Positions 36,966-43,996 of a stretch of 64,000 nucleotides of DNA are shown here, piece by piece. The notes below the pieces were generated by a model that did not search any database, was not told the origin of the DNA, and was given only the letters and a program-made list of their open reading frames with translations. How positions within the stretch are numbered: the stretch's first letter is position 1; each line of letters opens with the position of its first letter. The stretch covers positions 124,001 to 188,000 of the forward strand of contig JAJFTH010000010.1 in assembly GCA_021373135.1 (NCBI GenBank), read 5' to 3'. Made by a program: the position numbers and the translations under genes. This DNA is from Bacteroidales bacterium. Lineage in GTDB: Bacteria; Bacteroidota; Bacteroidia; Bacteroidales; UBA1402.

Positions 36966-37137
36966 AAGTAAAACAACAACCGCCCCAGAGGATAGAATAA
37001 AGTTCGCTCAAAGGGCTTTATTAAATAAAGAGATAACCATTACATGGGAAACTGATCCAAAACAATTTGACTTTTCAAAATTGAGAGGATTTGAAGATGG
37101 TATGTTCCAGAATAAGAACCCCTATTTAAATAATTGA
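36952..37137 (+). CDS. Small protein paralogous to the N-terminal region of the next gene product
   Basis: 61 residues from ATG 36952, overlapping the tail-like gene by 14 bp. The segment ITWETDPKQFDFSKLRGFED and later NPYL align with MDWEFDLNKMNFGELRDSNFD and NP in the ParB-like protein that starts 3 bp after its stop. No other family was recognised. The duplicated motif suggests that the two proteins bind the same partner or each other. Confidence 0.6.
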   Translation: MAIIKSKTTTAPEDRIKFAQRALLNKEITITWETDPKQFDFSKLRGFEDGMFQNKNPYLNN

Positions 37138-37139
37138 TT

Positions 37140-37805
37140 ATGAATATTAAAACAGTTACCGGTATTCCACTTTATAGGCCTGAATTTGCACCAATGGGTG
37201 AAGATGGCGAAAAACCCAGAAATAGAACATCTTTTCTAGTAACACAAGCTAGATTTCGCCAGGCAAAAAAAATAATAGATGGCCTAAAAATGGATTGGGA
37301 GTTTGATTTAAACAAAATGAATTTTGGGGAATTGAGAGACTCTAATTTTGATTGGATCAAAATGTATAACCCAAAAATTGGAGCAAGAAAAATAGATATT
37401 TGGTACGATGGTAATGAAGGAGACCCAAAAGATATATTTCATCAACAAAATATTGACATTATTCTTGATCTAATTGAGTTTGTTCAAACAGGGAAAAAAG
37501 TAATACCTCCTATTGCCGTAATACCAATTCATATAATAGATGGAAAGAGGATATCCTTCGAGGTGGTGCTTTTAGATGGCTTGCACAGAATACGACTTGC
37601 AAGATATTTAGGCGAAACAGAAGTACCCATGGTATTATACGAATATACTAGAAAATACGCATTTACAAAGGCAAAGTGGAAAATAAAACGTATTGCAAAC
37701 GAATACAAAGTGAGCAGTTTGAACGGATTTACAAAATATACTTTTAAAATGTCTGAATGGAAATTGAGTACAAACGAGATAGGAGACTTTTTTTTAGACA
37801 GATAA
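37140..37805 (+). CDS. ParB/sulfiredoxin-fold protein
   Basis: 221 residues from ATG 37140. Residues about 135-185 contain IPPIAVIPIHIIDGKRISFEVVLLDGLHRIRLARYLGETEVPMVLYEY in outline; the DGLHR box followed by Ala and LG is the ParB/Srx nucleotide- or DNA-binding motif. The protein lacks the HTH and dimerisation domains of chromosomal ParB. Family members act as CTPases, nucleases or kinases, so the activity is open. Its N-terminus shares a motif with the preceding small protein. It lies 20 bp before the pentapeptide-HD gene and is probably translated with it. Confidence 0.65.
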   Translation: MNIKTVTGIPLYRPEFAPMGEDGEKPRNRTSFLVTQARFRQAKKIIDGLKMDWEFDLNKMNFGELRDSNFDWIKMYNPKIGARKIDIWYDGNEGDPKDIFHQQNIDIILDLIEFVQTGKKVIPPIAVIPIHIIDGKRISFEVVLLDGLHRIRLARYLGETEVPMVLYEYTRKYAFTKAKWKIKRIANEYKVSSLNGFTKYTFKMSEWKLSTNEIGDFFLDR

Positions 37806-37825
37806 GAAATTAAAACAAGCCATAT

Positions 37826-39469
37826 ATGCAGTTATCAACGACAACAGGCATTGTCATTTTCGAGAATGACAAGCCAACACTAAAAGAAACCATATCCGAT
37901 GCCATACAATCAGGCATTAAGAATATGGATAACATCAACCTATCAGACCAAACTCTCACTGGAATAGATTTGTCCGGTATTAGTCTAAGCGGTGCGTATT
38001 TCAAAGACGCAAGCATCACAGACAGTAAATTCATTGCTTGCAAATTTGAATGGGCAGATTTTGCACTTGCTTCATTTGATAAATGTGATTTTTCAAAATC
38101 TGAGTTTATAGAGCCCTATTTTTCAAAAGCAAATTTTAAAGATTGTAGTTTTAGGGATTCGATGATTAAAGGACAAACCTATACAAACTACGATTCAGTT
38201 ATATTTAATGGATCAGATATGACGGGTGTAAGAATGCGTAAAATAAACTTTAACCAATGCGATTTTGGCGGAGTATCGATGCAGCAAAGCGTATTACATC
38301 AAATTGAATTTAGAGACTGTCATGTTTCAGATATGTCACTTAAAAAAAGCTTTTTGAGCTCAGTTCAGGCGTGTAATGACAATTTCGGAGATATTAATTT
38401 AGAAGGCATAATAGCAAATTCATGCGATATTAAGGGACTTCAAGACAACACAGATTTAGAGTTTTTGCCCAAACCCTTTAATATTGAAACTGAAAATAAA
38501 ATTACAGTCTATCGTTATAACTACGGGAATACATCTCCATTTAGGTCTAGTTATAACTGGGACTATGAGAGTAAGGCTGTCAGTACAAAAAGTGGTTTTG
38601 GTATCTATGGGTATACACCAGATATGAGTGGCTGCAGGAACATATCAATTGGACAACTTGGGTCAAATGTTAGGAATAAAATATCCCACACAATAGAAAG
38701 TTTAAGGAAGAGCCAAGTAATCATTGAATTAGAAGTCGACAAACGCAAGGTTTTACACAAAGGAAATGACGAAATAGCATTTTCAGAGTGTAACATCATA
38801 GGATTAGTAACGCCTAAAGATTTTATTTTAAAAAATTATCCACAATGTAAAGCCTTATTAGATTTATACGATAAAGCTATGGATAACCCTGATTTATATG
38901 GAAATCAGTATATCCAAGAGGAACAGATGCAATGTGGACAACTTCGCAACTTAGAGAGGAAACTGAATACGTCAAATTTAGAGATTCAGGCATCGCAATT
39001 TGAAATAATAAAGACCTATTCCATTAATAACTCAAAACCAAGTGATATTCATGGTTTATCACATTGGAAAAATGTAGAGAGAAACGCCATACTCTTAGCC
39101 GAAAAGACTGGAGCAGATTTACAAGCACTAAAAGTCTTTGCCTATGTACACGATATGTGCAGAGAAAACGATGGTGGTGATCCTGACCATGGTTTACGAG
39201 CCAGTCGATACCTTAAAAAGTATGCAGTGACTTTCTTAAATGGAATGGATGACAGTATAATCCACAGGCTCTGTTTTGCATGTGAACATCATACCGATAT
39301 GCAGAGGTCTGGCGATTTGTTAATAGACACCTGTTTTGATGCAGACAGGCTTGATTTGACACGTGTAGGTATCACACCTGACCCTGCAAAGATGGCAACG
39401 GATGTAGGGGCTTATTATGCCGCAAACCCAGACATATATAAGGCTGAAATTAAAAAGGTGCAGCTCTAA
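37826..39469 (+). CDS. Pentapeptide-repeat / HD-domain protein
   Basis: 547 residues. Residues about 30-200 form a pentapeptide-repeat beta-helix (LSDQTLTGIDLSGISLSGAYF, then many A/C-x-F/L units). Residues about 220-330 are beta-rich, with VYRYNYG, a Ser/Gly/Phe segment and KGNDEIAFSE, faintly like an ADP-ribosyltransferase layout. Residues about 410-520 are an HD phosphohydrolase: HGLSHW, YVHDMCREND, DPDHG and HH in CEHHTD. The architecture is unusual. Such proteins could bind DNA-like surfaces and cleave nucleotides; a defence or helper-interference role is inference from its place in the island. Confidence 0.7.
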   Translation: MQLSTTTGIVIFENDKPTLKETISDAIQSGIKNMDNINLSDQTLTGIDLSGISLSGAYFKDASITDSKFIACKFEWADFALASFDKCDFSKSEFIEPYFSKANFKDCSFRDSMIKGQTYTNYDSVIFNGSDMTGVRMRKINFNQCDFGGVSMQQSVLHQIEFRDCHVSDMSLKKSFLSSVQACNDNFGDINLEGIIANSCDIKGLQDNTDLEFLPKPFNIETENKITVYRYNYGNTSPFRSSYNWDYESKAVSTKSGFGIYGYTPDMSGCRNISIGQLGSNVRNKISHTIESLRKSQVIIELEVDKRKVLHKGNDEIAFSECNIIGLVTPKDFILKNYPQCKALLDLYDKAMDNPDLYGNQYIQEEQMQCGQLRNLERKLNTSNLEIQASQFEIIKTYSINNSKPSDIHGLSHWKNVERNAILLAEKTGADLQALKVFAYVHDMCRENDGGDPDHGLRASRYLKKYAVTFLNGMDDSIIHRLCFACEHHTDMQRSGDLLIDTCFDADRLDLTRVGITPDPAKMATDVGAYYAANPDIYKAEIKKVQL

Positions 39470-39519
39470 AATCATATATAAATCAAGCACAAATAATCGA
39501 ACTAAAATGAACAGAAACA

Positions 39520-39585
39520 CACCAAAACGCTGCTTTTTTAAGTGATTTTATGCCGTTTATCGTTTGATTTTGCAGCGTTTTGGTG
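39520..39585. repeat. Perfect 14-bp inverted repeat
   Basis: CACCAAAACGCTGC (39520-39533) and its complement GCAGCGTTTTGGTG (39572-39585) enclose a 38-bp AT-rich loop. It lies between the convergent pentapeptide-HD gene and the leftward repressor gene. It may act as a bidirectional terminator, though no clear T-tract follows the second arm. Confidence 0.7.
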
Positions 39586-39680
39586 CATTGTAGGACCAAG
39601 GTGTTAGTCCACAGGCCCCCGGTATCGGTGCTAAATGTTTGATTTTAGACGTCCGATACCACAGCCCAATCGAGCTTACA
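39586..39680 (+). ncRNA. Candidate structured RNA region
   Basis: GC-rich stretch in an AT-rich context. GGTATCGG and CCGATACC (within 39622-39662) form an 8-bp stem around a 24-nt loop, flanked by GGC and GCC. The layout (GGCCCCC before the stem, CACAGCCC after it) recalls the leader at 32290-32381 but sequence identity is low. No known RNA family was recognised. The remaining 39,680-39,804 holds no gene. Confidence 0.35.
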
Positions 39681-39804
39681 CACACGCTATTTTTTTGAAA
39701 AAAGCTGAAATGTTAAAATTCAAGAATAAAAAAAGCTGCAATTCAATGAAGAACCGTAGCCTTTTAAATAGAAAAAATATGTTTTTGAAAGAAAATGGCC
39801 TCGT

Positions 39805-40053
39805 TTATGGCTTGGTTATTTTAATAGTATTACCACAATATGGGCAACGGACTTCATTGTTGTTGGATGATTCAGCAAAGAGTTCATTTACTGAAACTCC
39901 AAGAACACCGGCAATCTTTTCCAAAGTCTCAGTAGTTGTATTGCTTCCGGATGCTATCCTGCTAATACTGGCTTGCGATGAACCTATCCTTTTTGCTAAG
40001 TCTTGGAATGTAATTCCTTTATCCTTACAGAGTTCTTTAATCCGATATTTCAT
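39805..40053 (-). CDS. CI-like XRE-family repressor with C-terminal zinc-ribbon-like tail
   Basis: 82 residues from ATG 40053 (an alternative ATG lies three codons upstream). The N-terminal Cro/CI helix-turn-helix includes ITFQDLAKRIGSSQASISRIASG, then LEKIAGVLGVSVNELF. The C-terminus has CPYCGNTIKI, half of a zinc-binding motif that could work in a dimer. It is the only leftward gene of the element and is divergent from the capsid operon, with palindromes between them, as in a lysis-lysogeny switch. Confidence 0.85.
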   Translation of the reverse strand: MKYRIKELCKDKGITFQDLAKRIGSSQASISRIASGSNTTTETLEKIAGVLGVSVNELFAESSNNNEVRCPYCGNTIKITKP

Positions 40054-40089
40054 ATTTAACATGACTAATTTGGGGCAAATATAGTAAAA

Positions 40090-40111
40090 ATATCATTTAC
40101 GACAATGATAT
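40090..40111. promoter_or_regulatory. Candidate repressor operator 1
   Basis: ATATCATT (40090-40097) and AATGATAT (40104-40111) form a perfect 8-bp inverted repeat with a 6-bp spacer, 37 bp upstream of the repressor start. Position and size suit an XRE-family operator controlling the divergent promoters. Confidence 0.55.
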
Positions 40112-40195
40112 GGATAAAATATACTACAAATGAGAATATTTTTTAAAAAATGCTTGGATTGTTATATTATATATAATATATTTACAGCATAAATA

Positions 40196-40209
40196 TCTCA
40201 CTAATGAGA
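40196..40209. promoter_or_regulatory. Candidate repressor operator 2
   Basis: TCTCA-CTAA-TGAGA is a perfect 5-bp inverted repeat near the expected transcript start of the rightward capsid operon. An ATGAGA half-site also occurs at 40130-40135. Sequence differs from operator 1, so it may be bound by another regulator or be coincidental. Confidence 0.35.
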
Positions 40210-40266
40210 ACAAATAAAAAACGTACAGCTTTAATAAACAATAATTACTCATTAAAAACAAAAAAA

Positions 40267-40812
40267 ATGCAAACTCACCAAACTTACTATTGCCAGAAAA
40301 AGGCTGATGGAATTACCTCAACGGCCAACGCGCTTGAGCACACACTTGCTCGCGTTATTGAATTGTCCCGCCTATGCGACATTAACCTGACCAAAGAGGC
40401 CATCAGTCAATTAAAGGAAGGGAATCCAACAATCATTTTGGCCTTAATCAAAGACCAGTATGACAAAATGGAGACCGAAGCGGCTCTTTGTGAGCTGAAA
40501 AAGAAGATCGAACCCAAACATTTGGCTATCAAGGACGAAAACTTGTCCAAATTAAAAGAAGAAGTTAAATACATGACCGACAAAGTGTTACCAACTTATG
40601 TCTGGGACGGGTACAAGATTTCACAAAATGGCCTTAAAAAGTTCTTGAACGAAGCATGTACGGTAAACCTAACTGCCCAGCAAAAAGCAGATATTGACTT
40701 GATCGATGCCGTTGCAAAGGTTCTACCGCGCTTTAATCCAACCCATTTTATTGATGGCAATAAAGCCTGCATTGAGGGCTATCTTGAATTGTCCCATCTT
40801 TTTAATAATTGA
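40267..40812 (+). CDS. Helical hypothetical protein preceding the capsid gene
   Basis: 181 residues from ATG 40267, preceded by the A-rich sequence typical of Bacteroidota starts; an ATG at 40204 would add 21 basic residues and overlap operator 2. The protein is almost entirely helical, with a central Lys/Glu coiled region (KDENLSKLKEEVKYMTDKVL). It is the first gene of the operon leading to the capsid gene. A scaffold or capsid-size role is possible because the capsid protein lacks a delta domain, but no family was recognised. Confidence 0.55.
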   Translation: MQTHQTYYCQKKADGITSTANALEHTLARVIELSRLCDINLTKEAISQLKEGNPTIILALIKDQYDKMETEAALCELKKKIEPKHLAIKDENLSKLKEEVKYMTDKVLPTYVWDGYKISQNGLKKFLNEACTVNLTAQQKADIDLIDAVAKVLPRFNPTHFIDGNKACIEGYLELSHLFNN

Positions 40813-40815
40813 ACC

Positions 40816-41001
40816 ATGGCAAGACTTATTAAAGTTAAAGACAGGCGAACCGGTGAATATCGGAATGCGACCAAAGAAGAAGAAAAAGAAATTCGGGAGT
40901 TAATCGAATCCAGTTCCCCCATTCAACATGAACGCCGGAGTATTGACAGCAACAGCGAAACATTTATCGAAACAAGAATAAAAACTTTTAACCACAAGTA
41001 A
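40816..41001 (+). CDS. Small charged hypothetical protein
   Basis: 61 residues starting MARLIKVKDRRTGEYRNATKEEEKEIRELI. Highly charged, with an N-terminal strand-turn and a helix, no signal peptide. It lies 3 bp after the upstream gene and 1 bp before the capsid gene, so translation is probably coupled. Function unknown. Confidence 0.6.
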   Translation: MARLIKVKDRRTGEYRNATKEEEKEIRELIESSSPIQHERRSIDSNSETFIETRIKTFNHK

Positions 41002-41002
41002 A

Positions 41003-41824
41003 ATGAGCACATTTGCACAACTTATCAATGAAGCCGGAGACCATCCGAAGCAAAAAATGGAAATTAGATCGGCCTTAGTAACCGGTACAGGTACTAAGTC
41101 CTTGGACATCATTTCGCCCTTACTGGCTAACTTGGTCTTGAAACAAGCCGGAGCAACGATCTTGACCGGTCTTGATGTTACCAAAACCAATCGAATCCCA
41201 GTAGCATCCGGAAATCCTGCACATTGGGTGGGTGAAGAAGGCGAAGCTGTATCATTCAACAGCCCTGAATTAACGCCTTATTCAATGGTTGCACAGTTTA
41301 TCATCAGTAATCTACTACTCCAACAAACAAACGATTCAGTCGAAAAATATTTGATAGATTTAGCGGCTAAATCTATGGCTGTTGAAATCGAGAAAGCTGT
41401 TTTAGGTGATGAGGATACGGAGATTAAGCCTAAAGGTGTTTTTAATGGTGCCAGTAAATGGGGTGAAACCAACACCTATGAGCAGATACTTGCACTTATT
41501 CATTCGGTGGAGACAAAAAATGTACGCCCTGGCTCATTTATAACCAACGGAGATACGGCCAAAACTTTACGTGCAGCACAAAAGAATGGCTATGGCCAAA
41601 TCCTTGACAATGGTACAATCTATGGTTTCCCCTGTCTTGTAACCGAATCTGCAGTCGGGCTTGCCTTCGGTGGCTGGTCTGATTTGGTGATAGGATTATA
41701 TGACAAAATATACGTCGTTTCAGACCCATATACCGCCGCAGAAAAAGGTGAAACGATTATAACCATTTACTTTGATGCATCGGCAAAACTTATCCGGGAA
41801 ACTTCCATCGCCCGGGTTAAATAA
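41003..41824 (+). CDS. HK97-fold phage major capsid protein
   Basis: 273 residues. The C-terminal half has the family signature: GFPCLVTESAVGLAFGGWSDLVIGLYDKIYVVSDPYTAAEKGETIITIYFDASAKLIRETSIARVK in outline, covering the P and A domains. The N-terminal part includes PVASGNPAHWVGEEGEAV, as in HK97 gp5 mature forms. Length and start show that the N-terminal delta scaffold domain is absent. No protease, portal or terminase lies beside it. It could build a small satellite capsid or co-assemble with helper protein; an encapsulin-type role is less likely. Confidence 0.85.
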   Translation: MSTFAQLINEAGDHPKQKMEIRSALVTGTGTKSLDIISPLLANLVLKQAGATILTGLDVTKTNRIPVASGNPAHWVGEEGEAVSFNSPELTPYSMVAQFIISNLLLQQTNDSVEKYLIDLAAKSMAVEIEKAVLGDEDTEIKPKGVFNGASKWGETNTYEQILALIHSVETKNVRPGSFITNGDTAKTLRAAQKNGYGQILDNGTIYGFPCLVTESAVGLAFGGWSDLVIGLYDKIYVVSDPYTAAEKGETIITIYFDASAKLIRETSIARVK

Positions 41825-41842
41825 ACCACAAACTTTAAATAT

Positions 41843-41882
41843 CCTCGGGGAACTTTCCCCGGGGTATCCTTACTCTTTTTTA
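41843..41882 (+). terminator. Terminator after the capsid gene
   Basis: CCTCGGGGAA (41843-41852) pairs with TTCCCCGGGG (41855-41864) including one wobble; the innermost A-T pairs must open to form a loop. A T-rich tract ends with TTTTTT near 41882. It closes the 40267-41824 operon. Confidence 0.75.
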
Positions 41883-41910
41883 ATTATTTACAAACAAAAC
41901 ACAATTTACC

Positions 41911-42360
41911 ATGAAAACAACTGAAAAGCGTCTTAAAATTACCGATCAAGACATGATTGACATTCAAGAAATCAAGGATATTTTTCCAAAATTCTTTAAG
42001 TATGAATATGAAATGTACAATCATGCAACATCCGATGATATTCTTTGCAATTTGGATGCATTAACTAGTGCATTGGGATATATCTGCGATTTTATAAGTG
42101 ATCTTAAAACACACTCACATGTTATAAACAACGCTCTTAAATGTGTCACCATGAAATGGAAGGCTGAAGGATGCCTATGTAAAGAAGAGGTTGATAGAAT
42201 ATTCTGTTTTACCAATCATTTCACCAGAATGAGCGGGCTTAGTAATGAAATCAATATCCTTTTTAATTATTTTACCGAAAAAGAAGATCGTCTCAAAAGT
42301 TTAGAAGAAACGAGTTTTGAGGACTTTTTGTCTTCCCATGAAACAGGAACTAAACGCTAA
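41911..42360 (+). CDS. Helical hypothetical protein
   Basis: 149 residues with an all-helical prediction and five cysteines (CNLDALTS, CDFISDL, CVTMKWKAEGCLCKEE). ATG 41911 has an A-rich upstream region. No family was recognised. It follows the capsid terminator, so it is probably transcribed separately from there or by read-through. Confidence 0.55.
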   Translation: MKTTEKRLKITDQDMIDIQEIKDIFPKFFKYEYEMYNHATSDDILCNLDALTSALGYICDFISDLKTHSHVINNALKCVTMKWKAEGCLCKEEVDRIFCFTNHFTRMSGLSNEINILFNYFTEKEDRLKSLEETSFEDFLSSHETGTKR

Positions 42361-42477
42361 AAACCAAAAATTACAAATAATCACAACAATTCAAGGGAAA
42401 ATTTACATACCCCAAAAATGGTGTATTTAAAATCAAGAGCTATAAGTCGATTATTCTCACAAATAACAAACAATACC

Positions 42478-42555
42478 ATGAAAAAAACTAACGAAATTTA
42501 CAGCAAGTTGATACCGAAAACAGAAGAAGAAGTATCTGATATAAAAAAATATTAA
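42478..42555 (+). CDS. Possible 25-residue peptide
   Basis: ATG 42478 starts MKKTNEIYSKLIPKTEEEVSD and ends at TAA 42553-42555. The A-rich upstream region resembles other starts of the element, and the gene at 42579 follows closely. It may be a real small protein or a leader; evidence is limited to start context. Confidence 0.3.
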   Translation: MKKTNEIYSKLIPKTEEEVSDIKKY

Positions 42556-42578
42556 TAAAACATAGAACATCCTTCCTT

Positions 42579-42776
42579 ATGGCCTCTAATGATACAATAG
42601 AGGTACAGAGATTCGCCATGTACAAATATACAGATGATTTAGAGAATGAACTTTTCCGACTTCGTGGGGAAAACTCTTTCCTGCGTAAGAATGCAGAATT
42701 AAGTAAAGAAATCCATTATCCGGATAAAAAAAGTGGTGTAAAAATTGATTTTTCCACTGGAAAAAGAATAAATTAG
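42579..42776 (+). CDS. Small coiled-coil protein
   Basis: 65 residues. A heptad-like helix (YTDDLENELFRLRGENSFLRKNAELSKE) fills the middle, with a short basic C-terminus. No family was recognised. Dimerisation through the helix is likely. Confidence 0.5.
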   Translation: MASNDTIEVQRFAMYKYTDDLENELFRLRGENSFLRKNAELSKEIHYPDKKSGVKIDFSTGKRIN

Positions 42777-42849
42777 AAGGCTGCTTTTAAGTATATTGAA
42801 GCTTGTACAAAATACATTAGAGTGTTTCCACTTTATAACAATATCCGAT

Positions 42850-43104
42850 ATGAGACCAAGAACTTATGATGAGGTAATGGCTGAAAGACTTGAAGCCATC
42901 TATTCAGCTACAAGAAGACTGACTTTTTCAAAAAACACCGCTATGGAAATTGTCGGCGGAAAGTCAAGACTTATGAAACTCGTTGGAGCTAATAAAATTC
43001 ATGCAGAAAAACCTACGGATGCACAAAACGGCAGATGGCATTGCAACGCATCTGATGTGCTTAGATACGCAGTTGATCCATTCTTTAAAGAAAAGAAACG
43101 CTAA
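42850..43104 (+). CDS. Second small helix-turn-helix-like protein
   Basis: 84 residues from ATG 42850. The segment NTAMEIVGGKSRLMKLVGANKIHAEKP, then RWHCNASDVLRYA, has the layout of excisionase/MerR-like winged helices: a recognition helix with SRL, then W-x-C-N-x-SDVL. Starting earlier would add 18 residues from an intergenic sequence. It ends before a terminator. Confidence 0.6.
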   Translation: MRPRTYDEVMAERLEAIYSATRRLTFSKNTAMEIVGGKSRLMKLVGANKIHAEKPTDAQNGRWHCNASDVLRYAVDPFFKEKKR

Positions 43105-43126
43105 AATAGCGATAATACAAACAAGG

Positions 43127-43150
43127 GGGGTAACTTGTTGTTACCCCTTT
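43127..43150 (+). terminator. Terminator after the second HTH gene
   Basis: GGGGTAAC (43127-43134), loop TTGTT, GTTACCCC (43140-43147), then TTT. An 8-bp perfect stem 22 bp after the stop codon. Confidence 0.75.
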
Positions 43151-43333
43151 GACGATGATGTCATCTCAACCGACCCCGTATCATTTAAGGACAAAAATGG
43201 CATTTCATTTGTCAATGCTACGGAAATGGCTGGAAATTTTGGTAAAATACCCGCAAACTGGCTTAGAACTGAACAATCAAGAAAAATTATTGAGGCTATT
43301 TCCACTTCTCATAAATGCGAACTGGCTAAACAG
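43148..43333 (+). pseudogene. KilA-N domain remnant
   Basis: In frame, FDDDVISTDPVSFKDKNGISFVNATEMAGNFGKIPANWLRTEQSRKIIEAIS in outline matches the first half of a KilA-N DNA-binding domain (NATEMA then FGK and WL). There is no usable start codon close upstream, a terminator lies directly before it, and another terminator begins where the domain breaks off. It is best read as a truncated phage gene. Confidence 0.6.
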
Positions 43334-43360
43334 AAAGCGACTTTAACCGGTCGCTTTTTT
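43334..43360 (+). terminator. Intrinsic terminator
   Basis: AAAGCGAC (43334-43341), 8-nt loop, GTCGCTTT (43350-43357) followed by TTT. Perfect 8-bp stem immediately after the KilA-N remnant. Confidence 0.8.
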
Positions 43361-43483
43361 ATTTGCAATAATCTAATTATCAGTTATATTTGCAGACAGT
43401 AATGTTCTGGAGCAAAAACGTGTAATAAAAGGCCTATTTGTTGACCTCTATACTATAAATGTGATTTGTAACTAAATATCTTT

Positions 43484-43972
43484 ATGGGAATATTTATTTT
43501 GGCAATAATTGTTATAATTGTATTTGGAATACTTTTTACAAAAAAGGGTCATAAAAATAGTATTAGCAAGAAATCCATTTCTGAATTATCTGAAGATCAA
43601 AAATATTATATAGGAGATAAAGGTATCGGGTTATCTCCACGAAAAGGATATGAAAAATTTGAAATAATGGGATGTTACTACCGAAAACTTCCACTGAAGA
43701 TGGTAGGAAAATTTAACGGATATGCAGTAGCCCAACTTGATAATAAATATGATCCATGTGCAATAGCTATCTATAACGACAATGGAATACAATTAGGGTT
43801 TTTACCAAGAGATAACTTAAAGCTGCATACTTACATTATTTGTGAAGGTAAATCAGTTCACGCCTACGGTTATATTGGTTGCAACGGATTAGGCAGTATA
43901 TACGGCGAAGTATGCGTGGAAACAGATAAGACCATTGTAACAAAAAGAAACAGGCCGTATGGCGTTGAGTAA
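43484..43972 (+). CDS. Membrane-anchored HIRAN-domain protein
   Basis: 162 residues. A transmembrane helix (about 3-18, FILAIIVIIVFGILF) is followed by a linker and a HIRAN domain (about 60-150): YYRKLPLKMVGKFNGYAVAQL, then N-x-YDPCAIAIYNDNG and IQLGFLPR. HIRAN domains recognise DNA 3' ends in SNF2 and other repair proteins; here the domain is alone and tethered to the membrane. Likely cargo of the island; role unknown. Confidence 0.75.
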   Translation: MGIFILAIIVIIVFGILFTKKGHKNSISKKSISELSEDQKYYIGDKGIGLSPRKGYEKFEIMGCYYRKLPLKMVGKFNGYAVAQLDNKYDPCAIAIYNDNGIQLGFLPRDNLKLHTYIICEGKSVHAYGYIGCNGLGSIYGEVCVETDKTIVTKRNRPYGVE

Positions 43973-43996
43973 AATATTATAAAATAGATTATTATC

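Noticed and set aside
34905..39469. Diversity-generating retroelement linked to the tail-tip-like gene
   Set aside because: No reverse transcriptase gene and no template/variable repeat pair was seen in the region.
39590..39680. Integron attC-like site beside the inverted repeat
   Set aside because: The core-site consensus (GTTRRRY with a matching RYYYAAC) is not met and there is no integron integrase.
41003..41824. Encapsulin nanocompartment shell
   Set aside because: The protein follows phage capsid motifs and lies in an island with integrase and repressor; no cargo enzyme with a targeting peptide is adjacent.
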